Positions 39,988 to 48,626 of a DNA stretch of 64,000 nt are shown one piece after another. Numbering within the stretch: the stretch's first letter is position 1; each line of letters starts with the position of its first letter. Source of the DNA: a virus; the IMG/VR virus record IMGVR_UViG_3300032046_000005, positions 1-64,000 of that record; one strand, written 5' to 3'. The position numbers and the translations under genes were made by a program. The notes under the pieces were generated by a model. It was not told where the DNA came from. It made no database searches and saw only the letters and a list, made by a program, of their open reading frames with translations.

Positions 39988-40270
39988 TTTTTTGAACGAT
40001 GTTTTTGGTAATACGAGTGAAAATGGACGAAATAAACAAAAAATTGAGAAAACAAAACAACAATATAAAAAACAAGTATCAAAATCAATAAGAATATCAG
40101 AAAGCGATTGCAACGATCTTATTATAGCATTAAATTACGCTATTAATTCGATTAAAAATAAAGATGATGTTAAGAAATGTGTTATAAATTCAACAAGATA
40201 TGAATTTTTTCTCCGATGGACAAAGATTCGAGAAAAATTTAAAAAAATAAAAGAAAATAAAAAAAATTAA
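39974..40270 (+). CDS. hypothetical basic protein, 98 aa
   Basis: ATG 39974 (an upstream ATG 39965 is also in frame). Basic, helical in the C-terminal half (LIIALNYAINSIKNKDDV then FFLRWTKIREKFKKIKE). It converges on the leftward genes; its stop overlaps the stop of the 40267 gene by a few bases. Not recognised. Confidence 0.5.
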   Translation: MSLDNFLNDVFGNTSENGRNKQKIEKTKQQYKKQVSKSIRISESDCNDLIIALNYAINSIKNKDDVKKCVINSTRYEFFLRWTKIREKFKKIKENKKN

Positions 40271-40509
40271 TTTATAATTGTAGATTCTTTCTTTGCTTTT
40301 GCTTCTTTTAATATTGAAACAGCTTCTCCATTTCTTCGTAATGCGGTTAACATTGTTGCTATAGAAACAAACATGTATGGAGTTATAATCCAATTATTTG
40401 CCGACCACATTGCTAAAAATTCAAACAATGCAATTAGAAACGAAAATAATAATGTTCCATAACTGATTTCAACATTTGCATCAATTTTGATTTTTTTTGA
40501 TAAATCCAT
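40267..40509 (-). CDS. small membrane protein, 80 aa
   Basis: Two hydrophobic segments (YGTLLFSFLIALFEFLAMW and ITPYMFVSIATMLTAL) separated by a short loop, with a charged C-terminal helix. Last leftward gene. Size, membrane hairpin and position after the tail genes would suit a holin-like or lysis accessory, which is inference only. Confidence 0.55.
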   Translation of the reverse strand: MDLSKKIKIDANVEISYGTLLFSFLIALFEFLAMWSANNWIITPYMFVSIATMLTALRRNGEAVSILKEAKAKKESTIIN

Positions 40510-40568
40510 TTTTCATCTTTTTCGTGCGATTTTATATTAATTGTATATTTTTTTGACTATTATTCTTA

Positions 40569-40910
40569 TTATTTCTTTTTAAGCAATTCAAGTTCTTTTT
40601 CTAGTTTTATGATAGTATCGTTTGATTCTAGTATTCGATTGAACAAATATGCAACAATTGCCATTATATAAAGCGACAACATTACATATCCAATAGTAGA
40701 TGCAACAAGCAAAAAATCTCTTACAACATAAAATATTGAACTTTCACCCACGCCACGAGCCATGTAAAGAGTAATGACATAAAGCATTAATTCTATTGAT
40801 ATATACATCATTGCTAGAGCTAATAATTGAAAATTCTTTTTACTACTTAGTTTATACCAAGTTTTATGCTTTTTTTCTTTTTTTGTTGTTTCTTCTTTTT
40901 TTTCGCTCAT
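40569..40910 (-). CDS. small membrane protein, 113 aa
   Basis: A very charged N-terminus (EKKEETTKKEKKHK), two long hydrophobic segments (LALAMMYISIELMLYVITLY and FLLVASTIGYVMLSLYIMAI), then a coiled-coil tail (DTIIKLEKELELLKKK). Together with the genes at 40267 and 40919 it forms a three-gene membrane cluster. Function unknown. Confidence 0.55.
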   Translation of the reverse strand: MSEKKEETTKKEKKHKTWYKLSSKKNFQLLALAMMYISIELMLYVITLYMARGVGESSIFYVVRDFLLVASTIGYVMLSLYIMAIVAYLFNRILESNDTIIKLEKELELLKKK

Positions 40911-40918
40911 TTATTTCA

Positions 40919-41806
40919 CTAAATGTTTTTTACACTATTCATTGCTTTGATTTCTCCATTAATCTTTGCTTTTTCAGTTGTTAAGACGTTGATTTGAGTT
41001 TCTACTGTTTTTGAAAGATCTTTCAAGTTGTTTTTATGAATTTGTTCTTCTGTAAATGTAGATCCTGAAGGAGCTATTTTTATTACATTGTTATTATTAC
41101 ATTTAGTTAAGTCTAATTCGTAATAGACATGAACTCCTTCAATGATGAACATTTGCAAGAGATCAAGTTGTGCTTGAATTTCAGCTTCTGTATTAGGAAC
41201 TAAACATTTAAATACAGCCATCAAGAATTTAATGATTCCAATCATTTGAGAACTTAAAATAACCATTATTACAGCTATGCCAGAAATAACGATTGCATCG
41301 ACATACCAAACAAAAAACCATCCTTCGTTTATTGCTAATATGTTATATACAAAATATCCCCATATGATGAGAATCTGATATACTGTGAGATGTCCATTTG
41401 GTAATTTCTTTAATAAATCCCATAACCGATCCATTTTTGTTTTTAATGTTTCTTTACCATCAACAATCTTGTTGAAAAGATCTACTATACTTACCCATTT
41501 TGATACGGCATCGTTTAGAATTTGTCGTATGAGAGTTTGTTTTGATATGGTTGGAATTGTTGGATTTGTTAGAATATCATAAGTTCGTGTGACAACTGGT
41601 TCTAAATCTCTTAGATCTTCAGCCAATAAACATATTATCGTATAAAGAGTACAAGCAGCAGATATTTTTAACATTATCGATGGATCTAAGTTTAACATCG
41701 TTGATATTGTAATAAGAATCGCAATGTTTGTTGCTAATGTGGTTAAAGCTCCGGAAAAACCAATTTCTCTTTGTTGAATTTTTACTAAACTGTTTTTTAT
41801 AGTCAT
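40919..41806 (-). CDS. multi-spanning membrane protein, 295 aa
   Basis: About four to five hydrophobic segments: ALTTLATNIAILITISTML, LKISAACTLYTIICLL, TVYQILIIWGYFVYNILAI, and a long pair around WYVDAIVISGIAVIMVILSS and IIKFLMAVFKCLV. A polar C-terminal part ends in a coiled coil (LSKTVETQINVLTTEKAKIN). A TATA box lies about 29 bases upstream, so translation is probably leaderless. May act in lysis, exit or membrane attachment; no motif proves this. Confidence 0.6.
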   Translation of the reverse strand: MTIKNSLVKIQQREIGFSGALTTLATNIAILITISTMLNLDPSIMLKISAACTLYTIICLLAEDLRDLEPVVTRTYDILTNPTIPTISKQTLIRQILNDAVSKWVSIVDLFNKIVDGKETLKTKMDRLWDLLKKLPNGHLTVYQILIIWGYFVYNILAINEGWFFVWYVDAIVISGIAVIMVILSSQMIGIIKFLMAVFKCLVPNTEAEIQAQLDLLQMFIIEGVHVYYELDLTKCNNNNVIKIAPSGSTFTEEQIHKNNLKDLSKTVETQINVLTTEKAKINGEIKAMNSVKNI

Positions 41807-41830
41807 GAATATTCACGTGTGTTTGTAATG

Positions 41831-41840
41831 TATATAAATA
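41831..41840 (-). promoter_or_regulatory. archaeal TATA box, leaderless promoter
   Basis: TATTTATATA on the minus strand, centred about 29 bases before ATG 41806. It separates the membrane cluster from the tail genes. Confidence 0.5.
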
Positions 41841-42073
41841 TTTTTTTTGTACTATTTCTTTTATTATTTTTTTTGAAAACATTATGATTTTTTCTTTTAA
41901 ATTAACATTATTTTTTGATAACAACTCTTTCAATTTATTTTTAACAACGAGTCTATAAGATGGACCTCTCGCGGCTTTTACTCTAACTTTATTTTCAAAT
42001 ACTCCTCTATTTTTGTTGTTTTTAACTCAATCTTTAAATAATTGCTTGTGTATATATTATTTGACAATCTTAT
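41841..42073 (-). other. gap between tail fibre and membrane genes
   Basis: AT-rich stretch with no ATG-started gene. On the minus strand a frame is open from 42026 down through the gap (it includes VRVKAARGPSYRLVVKNKLK) and would run into the next gene in another frame. TATTTAAAGA at 42031-42040 could be a second promoter. Whether a short gene with an unusual start exists here is undecided. Confidence 0.3.
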
Positions 42074-42661
42074 TCACGCGTGCCACAAATATACCGCAAA
42101 AAAATACAATGCGCTTGCTCCCTCATTGGCGTCCTTTCCCCAACTCCCCGCCAGCAAGTCTCCAAGCGTTGCGCTGAACGCGCTTGATGTCGTGTATAAA
42201 TATTGATTTCCTACAACATGAATTAAATCGAAATTTATTCCGTTGAAAATGTTTGTATCAGAATAAGTTTCTCCCGAACCAGCTGCGCCTAAATACAATT
42301 TTCCAGAATTAGAAACAATTCCACTATTAACTGTAACTAAAGTAATTTTCCAATCGTTTCTCGTCTCGGGAACGACGAAGTTAAACTGCATGTACGCGTT
42401 CACGTCGGAACTTGCCACGCTCCACGATTCTGCTCCTGCCATCGCGAACCCCTCCATTCCATACATTAAGGTTGGTGATATATAATTATTCATTAATGTT
42501 AATATAGCAACTATTTTGTCGTAAATAGCGTTTTTACTCGGTGCAATTGCAGTAATAGTATCCCAACTTGCCGCGTATGCCGTATCTGATACTAATTGTG
42601 TGAGTAATTGGGACACTTCTTCAAGTTTTCTTTCCAAGTTTTTTATCCTATTTTCTGACAT
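42074..42661 (-). CDS. tail fibre-like protein, 195 aa
   Basis: Short N-terminal coiled coil (NRIKNLERKLEEVSQLLTQL), then SWDTITAIAPSKNAIYDKI, a phrase widespread in phage tail fibres and tail-tip proteins. A Gly/Ser/Asn-rich beta region follows (KLYLGAAGSGETYSDT). Probably a trimeric receptor-binding or fibre-tip protein. It directly follows the large tail protein gene, 9 bases apart. Its base composition is less AT-rich at both ends, hinting at domain exchange. Confidence 0.6.
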   Translation of the reverse strand: MSENRIKNLERKLEEVSQLLTQLVSDTAYAASWDTITAIAPSKNAIYDKIVAILTLMNNYISPTLMYGMEGFAMAGAESWSVASSDVNAYMQFNFVVPETRNDWKITLVTVNSGIVSNSGKLYLGAAGSGETYSDTNIFNGINFDLIHVVGNQYLYTTSSAFSATLGDLLAGSWGKDANEGASALYFFAVYLWHA

Positions 42662-42670
42662 TGATTAACC

Positions 42671-45600
42671 TCATTTTAACTCGAATATCAATCCGTTTGA
42701 TGCTATTATCATGCATTGTTCCGATTTGGCTTCTATCTTTATTCTATCGATGGTAAAAGTGTCTTCTGTTATGGACACATCTGTCGTGGTAAACTTGAAT
42801 GTGAACACTTGTCCAGGTTGTATGAAACCAAGATCTCCTATTTCTGGTTGACAGTCGATCGTGGTTATGGCAGTCGTTCGAGCAATGATGGCATCTGCTT
42901 TTGCATTACATAATGCTGTAGTATTAAGTGTTGCATCTCTTACAATCAATAGAATGACTCCATTCTTTTGTTGGTCTTCTAAGTTAATACCATGTTCTGT
43001 TTCTGATTCAATTCCTATTGATCCTCGAACAATAACTTGATTTACTTCAGAACTTAAGAAATAACCATTAGCATCTTCAATAGGATCAAAGTAAGTAGTA
43101 CCATCATATTGTATCGCTACTAATGTATCCAATTCACCATTGTTATAATACAATTCTCCAGTAGGAGTCAAATACCAAGTAAATGTATCAATATCTTTGA
43201 AATTATCAATTAAAGTTCTCCAAGTCTTGTCTCCTGCTAATGTAAGTGTTCCCATTGCTGTTCCTGCTGTTAAAGTTCCCATCGAAATGTAAGCAATACC
43301 GTTCAAATCGTTGTTCATGTCAGTAATGATCTCGTCAGTCCTTCCTGCTTTCGAACCAGAAGGTTTGACTTGATCCATCTCTTTTGCTGGACTTTCTAAC
43401 CTTACCACTCTTAATGTTCTCGCATCATAAGCTTTTACCAAGCCTTCGAAACACACTTGATCAGGCGTTCCTTTTGCCACATGAAGGTTGTCACCTTCCA
43501 CATAATCGTTATCCCAGATCTCTGCAGGAGCGGAAAGGTATGTAGAATTTGCTACATTTTCTTGACAATCTATTCTTACTTTACTTATATTTGCAACTAC
43601 AGTTCTAAATTCTCCTCCTGTAACTCGTATTGTTTCATTGATATATAAATCAAAAGTATCTGTGGTACAATTGAACGCTACTTTAAAATGATCTAAATTT
43701 CCATCAGTTGGAACTACTCCTACAATTTCTATGGCTGCATTAACAAGATTATAATAATAATATTTATCATTGTCTATTTGTAATAATATTGCCATTGTTC
43801 CAACAGAATCGTAAAAAATGATATTTGTCATATCTGAAGCATCTTCATTTCCCCAATAGAATTCATAGGTTTCTACAGTTTGAACTACTGCAAAATTATG
43901 TACAACATAAGGATCACTTGCTCCTCCATCGTGTGTAACTTTCAATACATTTTTCATGTTATCATATTCATCTACAAGTTCACAACTACAAGTATTAGGC
44001 AAATTAATATCATCAATCCAATCTATGTCTCCAGCAATTGTTATAACTTTAGGCGTTTCGTCGTTAAAGGAGTCTGGAGAGTGCTTATAATACATGGCGT
44101 TTCCGTTTGCTGTATAATATCCAATGAGTTGCATTAACATGTTCTTCGCCACATTAATGTAGTTGCTCCTAAGCAACACCTCAGCAACAGGATAATCCTC
44201 TTTTGGATGGTCAACCCACCACTCCACGATGTAAGGCATCATGTCTTGATACTTGTAAAGCGTTCCAGCGTCTGTTATTAAATAAGTATCCGATATGGCA
44301 ATAATCACATCGTCAAAATCTTGCACGGAAATTAACCATAAATTACCTCTCGATTTTGAGATTTGATATACTTTGTCTTCGGTTAAAGAAAAACCTTTTT
44401 CTGTATTAAATCCTATATCATTTGAGGTATCACAATTACGATCTAGCATTAAAATAATATCATACTCTCCTTTCTTAGTGAATGTGTCACCTCCAATTGA
44501 ATAGGTGCAATAATAATAATCGGGATCATAAAAGAGCGTAAAAGATATAACATCTGAATTGTCGTATGTGATCGTTCTCTTATCGATTGTTGCCGGTAAT
44601 TCAGTTCCTGCACCGCAATCGCAAACTTCTATGATAGTTCCACCAGTATTGTTATAGCACCAGATTTCAACGTTCTCGTCTGACCATGCCCATAAAAAAT
44701 ATGTTTCAGTTGCGGATTTTACCATCATTTGGCTTGCATCGTAAGTTCTCCCAGCTGGAGAGCCCATGTCGTTCGAATGTTTGGCAGAAGTAGTGAGATT
44801 TTCTACATTCAAGAAATATTGTTCGTTCCCGTAAAATCTCACGGTATTGTAAACGCATCCAACTTTGATCTTGGGATAATAATGACATATTACATACATT
44901 TCTTCAAATGTTATAGTTCCTCCCCCAGTAACAGTGGGAGATGTATATTTTATCTGCAAACCATCAAGTTGTGCTTGAGTTATTGAAAGACCAGTCCAAT
45001 GTTGATGTGTCCAACCGGTTGAACTACCAAATTCAAACGTTTTCGTTCCTAACCAAGCTCCTGCATATACATTGACTTGGGCATCGTTATTAGAACATTT
45101 GTTTTTGCCATTAATCCATACTTCAATTTCACTAACATTGGTATTGGTTGGAAGCGTGATTGTATTCATATCAAGTATTTCTACTTCATTTGCAGTAGCC
45201 GTATATATAAATTTATTTGTTGGAAAATCGCCAGTTTCTGCAAGACACGACCAATGTGTGGTTGTATCAGGTGATTCGTCCCAAGTAATTGAAGAATCAC
45301 CATTAGGATGGAAATGTGAAGGAGTAACTTCAGTTCCTTTATTGAATTCTAAATTAACCTGAAAAGTGTCTAAATCTGAATCTATTAACGATAAACCCGA
45401 CCAAGTTACAGTATGCCATGCAGCAGTAGCGGTGGGAGTTATCGTTTTTGATGCAGTTGTTCCAGTTGCAGACCCTGTGACATGAATAGTGCCACCTGTA
45501 GAAGTGTCTGCTTTACAATATATATTTGTAGTTATTTCGTAGATTTCTCCAGAATCGTAAGCAGATAAATCGATTTCAGTAAAGTTAAAATTATCGTCTG

Positions 45601-46033
45601 CACCATCAGTTTGGGTATAAATCTCTTCGGTAAAAGAAGGTGCGGCAGGTGCGTCGTCAACTTCAGTATAATGATTAGCTCCAGTAGATGTCCATTCTGT
45701 CGTTACATCGGGAGCTTCTGGAGTCATTGTTGTTTCTTCTAATGTATATCCCCCCGCCTCAAAGTAATTAACGAACATCGTAGTTCCTATTTTAAAAATG
45801 TCGAACACATCACAATCAGCAAAAGATTTCACTTCTGTTATTGAATCGTCGCTTATTAAGAGAGACCAACAAAAACTCGTCCCGCCGTCGTAGTTACAAT
45901 CTATAAAATAGATTTTATCGTTTGTCCGGTCAAACCAACATCTTGCTATATTCTTAGTTCGTGTGATTATTAACGATTCAGTATCGGTCGAGACTATAAA
46001 TTTATATAATTTCGTTTGATCTATAGAATCCAC
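42671..46033 (-). CDS. large tail protein (tail hub/fibre), about 1120 aa
   Basis: A giant beta-rich protein in tail position. The N-terminal part has beta-propeller-like strands (KIYFIDCNYDGGTSFCWSLL). The middle holds at least three carbohydrate-binding-like jelly-roll units (YDSGEIYEITTNIYCKADT, EFYWGNEDASDMTNIIFYD). The C-terminal 250 residues resemble a tail hub/baseplate domain (TLAGDKTWRTLIDNF, LTPTGELYYNNGELD, LGFIQPGQVFTFKF). It would form the tail tip and contact the host surface. GTG 46033 is the best start, yet the frame stays open and protein-like upstream to about 46156 with no ATG, overlapping the protease gene. Confidence 0.65.
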   Translation of the reverse strand: MDSIDQTKLYKFIVSTDTESLIITRTKNIARCWFDRTNDKIYFIDCNYDGGTSFCWSLLISDDSITEVKSFADCDVFDIFKIGTTMFVNYFEAGGYTLEETTMTPEAPDVTTEWTSTGANHYTEVDDAPAAPSFTEEIYTQTDGADDNFNFTEIDLSAYDSGEIYEITTNIYCKADTSTGGTIHVTGSATGTTASKTITPTATAAWHTVTWSGLSLIDSDLDTFQVNLEFNKGTEVTPSHFHPNGDSSITWDESPDTTTHWSCLAETGDFPTNKFIYTATANEVEILDMNTITLPTNTNVSEIEVWINGKNKCSNNDAQVNVYAGAWLGTKTFEFGSSTGWTHQHWTGLSITQAQLDGLQIKYTSPTVTGGGTITFEEMYVICHYYPKIKVGCVYNTVRFYGNEQYFLNVENLTTSAKHSNDMGSPAGRTYDASQMMVKSATETYFLWAWSDENVEIWCYNNTGGTIIEVCDCGAGTELPATIDKRTITYDNSDVISFTLFYDPDYYYCTYSIGGDTFTKKGEYDIILMLDRNCDTSNDIGFNTEKGFSLTEDKVYQISKSRGNLWLISVQDFDDVIIAISDTYLITDAGTLYKYQDMMPYIVEWWVDHPKEDYPVAEVLLRSNYINVAKNMLMQLIGYYTANGNAMYYKHSPDSFNDETPKVITIAGDIDWIDDINLPNTCSCELVDEYDNMKNVLKVTHDGGASDPYVVHNFAVVQTVETYEFYWGNEDASDMTNIIFYDSVGTMAILLQIDNDKYYYYNLVNAAIEIVGVVPTDGNLDHFKVAFNCTTDTFDLYINETIRVTGGEFRTVVANISKVRIDCQENVANSTYLSAPAEIWDNDYVEGDNLHVAKGTPDQVCFEGLVKAYDARTLRVVRLESPAKEMDQVKPSGSKAGRTDEIITDMNNDLNGIAYISMGTLTAGTAMGTLTLAGDKTWRTLIDNFKDIDTFTWYLTPTGELYYNNGELDTLVAIQYDGTTYFDPIEDANGYFLSSEVNQVIVRGSIGIESETEHGINLEDQQKNGVILLIVRDATLNTTALCNAKADAIIARTTAITTIDCQPEIGDLGFIQPGQVFTFKFTTTDVSITEDTFTIDRIKIEAKSEQCMIIASNGLIFELK

Positions 46034-46118
46034 ATAGTATAAAGTATCAGAATCAACTTCTATGAATAAATGAGTATTTTCTGGAAGATGGGATAATGTT
46101 AGACCAGTTGATTGATAA

Positions 46119-46634
46119 TTATAATACTTGTAACTTGTCGTTAAATCGCCTCGATATTATCTTATACAATCCAACCGTAAAAATGCTCATCATGACTATA
46201 AATAAGAAAATTATTATAGAATAAAACAATTGATAATTTGGATGTAAAAACGATAACATAAACTGTGTACCATCTCCTTTTTCGCTTCCAAACATTAAAT
46301 AGAATAAATTATAAATAATCGAAATAAAGGTTCCTATAAAAAAATCGTAGTTTTTTATAACATAAGAAAGTACCATCATGAATAATCCAATAAAACTAAC
46401 AAATAATACACCACTTATATCTATAAATCGCATATCGTTAGGTGAAATAGAACCAACTTTTTCCCAATAAGTATAAAATGCAGTTAGAGTAAATTCGAAA
46501 TGAAGAAATATATTTTTTGTCATAATAATTGCAATTATGTGTCCTATTTCGTGAATAAAACAATATACAAAAAATAATATAATACAAATAAAATTGATTC
46601 TTACTATTCTTAATATTTTCCTAATTTTGTTCAT
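46119..46634 (-). CDS. M50-like integral membrane metalloprotease
   Basis: 171 residues, about five hydrophobic segments. The zinc site HEIGH (28-32) lies within the first membrane segment, and the partner Asp is likely in GDGTQ (D121), as in site-2-protease (M50) relatives. Such enzymes cleave membrane-embedded helices, often of regulators. It follows an RHH gene with a 14-base overlap and lies between two tail genes, so the pair looks like an inserted accessory cassette. Target unknown. Confidence 0.65.
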   Translation of the reverse strand: MNKIRKILRIVRINFICIILFFVYCFIHEIGHIIAIIMTKNIFLHFEFTLTAFYTYWEKVGSISPNDMRFIDISGVLFVSFIGLFMMVLSYVIKNYDFFIGTFISIIYNLFYLMFGSEKGDGTQFMLSFLHPNYQLFYSIIIFLFIVMMSIFTVGLYKIISRRFNDKLQVL

Positions 46635-46806
46635 TTTTTTCTTTTTCCTCCGCGCTTTTCAGTCCCAATTCCTGCTCTATTTCTGCTTTTATAGCGTTCC
46701 TTGCGATCTCGCTCAAGTTTACCTCTGGATTTAACCTTCTTAATACTTTTATGTCTTCGTAATCCAATGTCAACGCTATTTTTTTATAATTGCGACCACT
46801 TTTCAT
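46621..46806 (-). CDS. ribbon-helix-helix regulator, 61 aa
   Basis: Strand KKIALTLDYED, helix IKVLRRLNPEVN and helix LSEIARNAIKAEIEQEL form an RHH domain, with an acidic tail. Translationally coupled to the M50-like protease gene, suggesting a regulator whose level or target is linked to the protease (inference). Confidence 0.65.
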   Translation of the reverse strand: MKSGRNYKKIALTLDYEDIKVLRRLNPEVNLSEIARNAIKAEIEQELGLKSAEEKEKNEQN

Positions 46807-46854
46807 TATACTATTAATATATTGGTAGGTATTTATGTTTATCGTTTTAAGAAG

Positions 46855-47289
46855 TCACCCGCATTGTTCTAATAGCACGCCATCAATTTTCCAATATTGC
46901 GTTTCTCCTTCTACTTTTCCTCCTCTTTTCAACCCATTCTTAGCGATTGCCATCGTGAGCGAACTTGCGTCTGCTCCAGCATTGTAAAAATGCACCACGT
47001 TAGTTCCTCCTGTATCTCGATATATCGAAACAGTAAAACCTCCTGCGTCGTGCCAATCGATTAAATAGTGTTGAAAGTCGTACCAATCTTGGTGCGATTC
47101 AAGAAATATGCCTTCTGCAAGCACGTTCCAAAACCGTTTTTCTAAATCATAGAACATGTGTCCTCCTCCCCCATAATGTTTAAACGTCGGATCTATGTTA
47201 AGCCAATAGTAGATGTCTTTTACTTTTATTTTCAAGTAATCAGTTCCATCGGTAATCCATAAATATCCTCCAGAAATGTAATCGGTCAT
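46855..47289 (-). CDS. distal tail-like protein, 144 aa
   Basis: Beta-rich sequence (YISGGYLWITDGTDYLKIKV; GGFTVSIYRDTGGTNVVHFY; YWKIDGVLLEQCG), directly after the tape measure gene in reading order, the place of Dit-like or other distal tail proteins. No sequence signature proves the family. It starts 1 base after the tape measure stop. Confidence 0.5.
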   Translation of the reverse strand: MTDYISGGYLWITDGTDYLKIKVKDIYYWLNIDPTFKHYGGGGHMFYDLEKRFWNVLAEGIFLESHQDWYDFQHYLIDWHDAGGFTVSIYRDTGGTNVVHFYNAGADASSLTMAIAKNGLKRGGKVEGETQYWKIDGVLLEQCG

Positions 47290-47290
47290 A

Positions 47291-48253
47291 TTATCTCAAT
47301 CTCTTGAATCGATATTCGTTTCTTTGCATTTCAGCCATTTCTTCTAATAACGCGTTGTTTTGTTCTAATAACCGCAATTGTTGCGATCCTCCGCCTAATT
47401 CTTCGTTTGCTCTTTTATCGTTAAGAGGAATAACTTTTTCTGGTCCAGCTTCTCCTAACATTGCTAATGTGGGTCCTGTTACTAATCCTCCCTTTTGTAA
47501 ATAAGCAAATGTAGGCAATGCTTTTCCTCCAAATGCAGTAATTAGAGTATTCAATGCAGAAATGAATCCGTTAATTATCCATAATATTCCGTTGATTATT
47601 CCTTTGATTGCAACCCAAACCGTGTTAAATACGGTTATTAATCCATTTTTAATCATTATAATAACTCCCCACCAAAAATCCATGCTTAATAATAATCCTA
47701 CAATCATATCAGTTACTTTATTAATTATCGGACTCATTTTATCGAGAGTTTTTATCAACGGATCTAATAAAGGCATTAATGGTATTAATACAGCTCCTAA
47801 AATCTTGAATAATACGGTTAAAGGTATTAATGCAATTTGCATTATCATTCCAACAATTTGTCCTACCAATTGAAATATAGGACTCAATGCAATGAACAAA
47901 TCCATGATTGGTTTCAAAGCCATCATCAAATATGGTAATATAGCTGCTCCCATTATTTCAAACCATGATTTCATGATGTCCCAAATAGCCATCAATGGTT
48001 CTAATGCTATGAGAAGTCCTGAAAAGAGATCTAATAACATTCCCATCGGAGTTATCGACAATCCCATTCCTCCGAGCATTTTGGTTATCCCCTCGGTTCC
48101 TTTTTTTGTTTTTTTATCGCCAAGTTCATCTAAAGTATCATCTAGGGGTGTGAGAGCGTCTGCTAACTTGCCTACTGCAACCGTGATTTCTTCTATTTTT
48201 TCTGCTAAAAAGAAAACTCTTTCGTCTTCAGGACTTATGGTTTCTCCCATCAT
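47291..48253 (-). CDS. tail tape measure protein, 320 aa
   Basis: Long hydrophobic helices (LIALEPLMAIWDIMKSWFEI; IGMIMQ-like repeats) fill residues 65-245. The end KGGLVTGPTLAMLGEAGPEK then VIPL is the conserved C-terminal signature of tape measure proteins. Tail length scales with this protein at roughly 1.5 angstrom per residue, so about 320 residues implies a rather short tail near 50 nm (established rule applied here). It follows the tail chaperone pair, as in lambda-like phages. Confidence 0.8.
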   Translation of the reverse strand: MMGETISPEDERVFFLAEKIEEITVAVGKLADALTPLDDTLDELGDKKTKKGTEGITKMLGGMGLSITPMGMLLDLFSGLLIALEPLMAIWDIMKSWFEIMGAAILPYLMMALKPIMDLFIALSPIFQLVGQIVGMIMQIALIPLTVLFKILGAVLIPLMPLLDPLIKTLDKMSPIINKVTDMIVGLLLSMDFWWGVIIMIKNGLITVFNTVWVAIKGIINGILWIINGFISALNTLITAFGGKALPTFAYLQKGGLVTGPTLAMLGEAGPEKVIPLNDKRANEELGGGSQQLRLLEQNNALLEEMAEMQRNEYRFKRLR

Positions 48254-48586
48254 TTACCTCTTTTCTTTTTTAATATATTTTGGGATTTGTTGTTCTTTTA
48301 GCCATTTATCGATATCTGTATGTGAATATTGAGTGTTAAGAAATGGTTTTTTTGTAACTCCAACTGGAGTTTGAAAATTCGAAGTTCCATCTTTATTTTG
48401 ATATGGTAAATCAGATCTTCTTAATGCATATGTAGTCCAACAATAATTTAACACATGAAAATATGTTTCGAGATCCATTTCGTTTATTTCTTCAATCGAA
48501 AGATGTAAGATATCTCTCATTAGAAATTCTTGATATGGTTCTGGAACTATGGCAGAATCTGGTTTTTGAATACAGTCGCAAAACAC
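48254..48586 (-). CDS. tail assembly chaperone, T-like frame (made by -1 frameshift)
   Basis: There is no ATG; GTG 48586 gives 110 residues, but the frame is open further upstream across the end of the previous gene to the slippery site at 48634-48640. The combined G-T protein would have about 226 residues, with junction SGFLRKELSNAIKEATRVAR, a smooth helix. The body (FLMRDILHLSIEEINEMDLE; LNYCWTTYALRRSDLPY) resembles GpT-type tail chaperones that recruit tail tube and coat the tape measure. Position just before the tape measure supports this. Confidence 0.7.
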   Translation of the reverse strand: MFCDCIQKPDSAIVPEPYQEFLMRDILHLSIEEINEMDLETYFHVLNYCWTTYALRRSDLPYQNKDGTSNFQTPVGVTKKPFLNTQYSHTDIDKWLKEQQIPKYIKKEKR

Positions 48587-48626
48587 TCTCGCAACGCGTG
48601 TTGCTTCTTTTATTGCATTGGAGAGT
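48585..48626 (-). promoter_or_regulatory. frameshift-stimulating stem-loop
   Basis: On the minus strand, 7 bases after the slippery site, ACTCTC pairs with GAGAGT (48621-48626 with 48585-48590). A nested GCAAC-ACGC-GTTGC hairpin (48591-48604) sits directly on the 3' arm. The spacing matches known -1 frameshift stimulators. Confidence 0.6.

Noticed and set aside
45072-45362. Long open frames on the plus strand opposite the large tail protein
   Set aside because: They are shadows of the minus-strand gene: composition is unlike other proteins here, they have no ribosome site or promoter, and they break the leftward operon.
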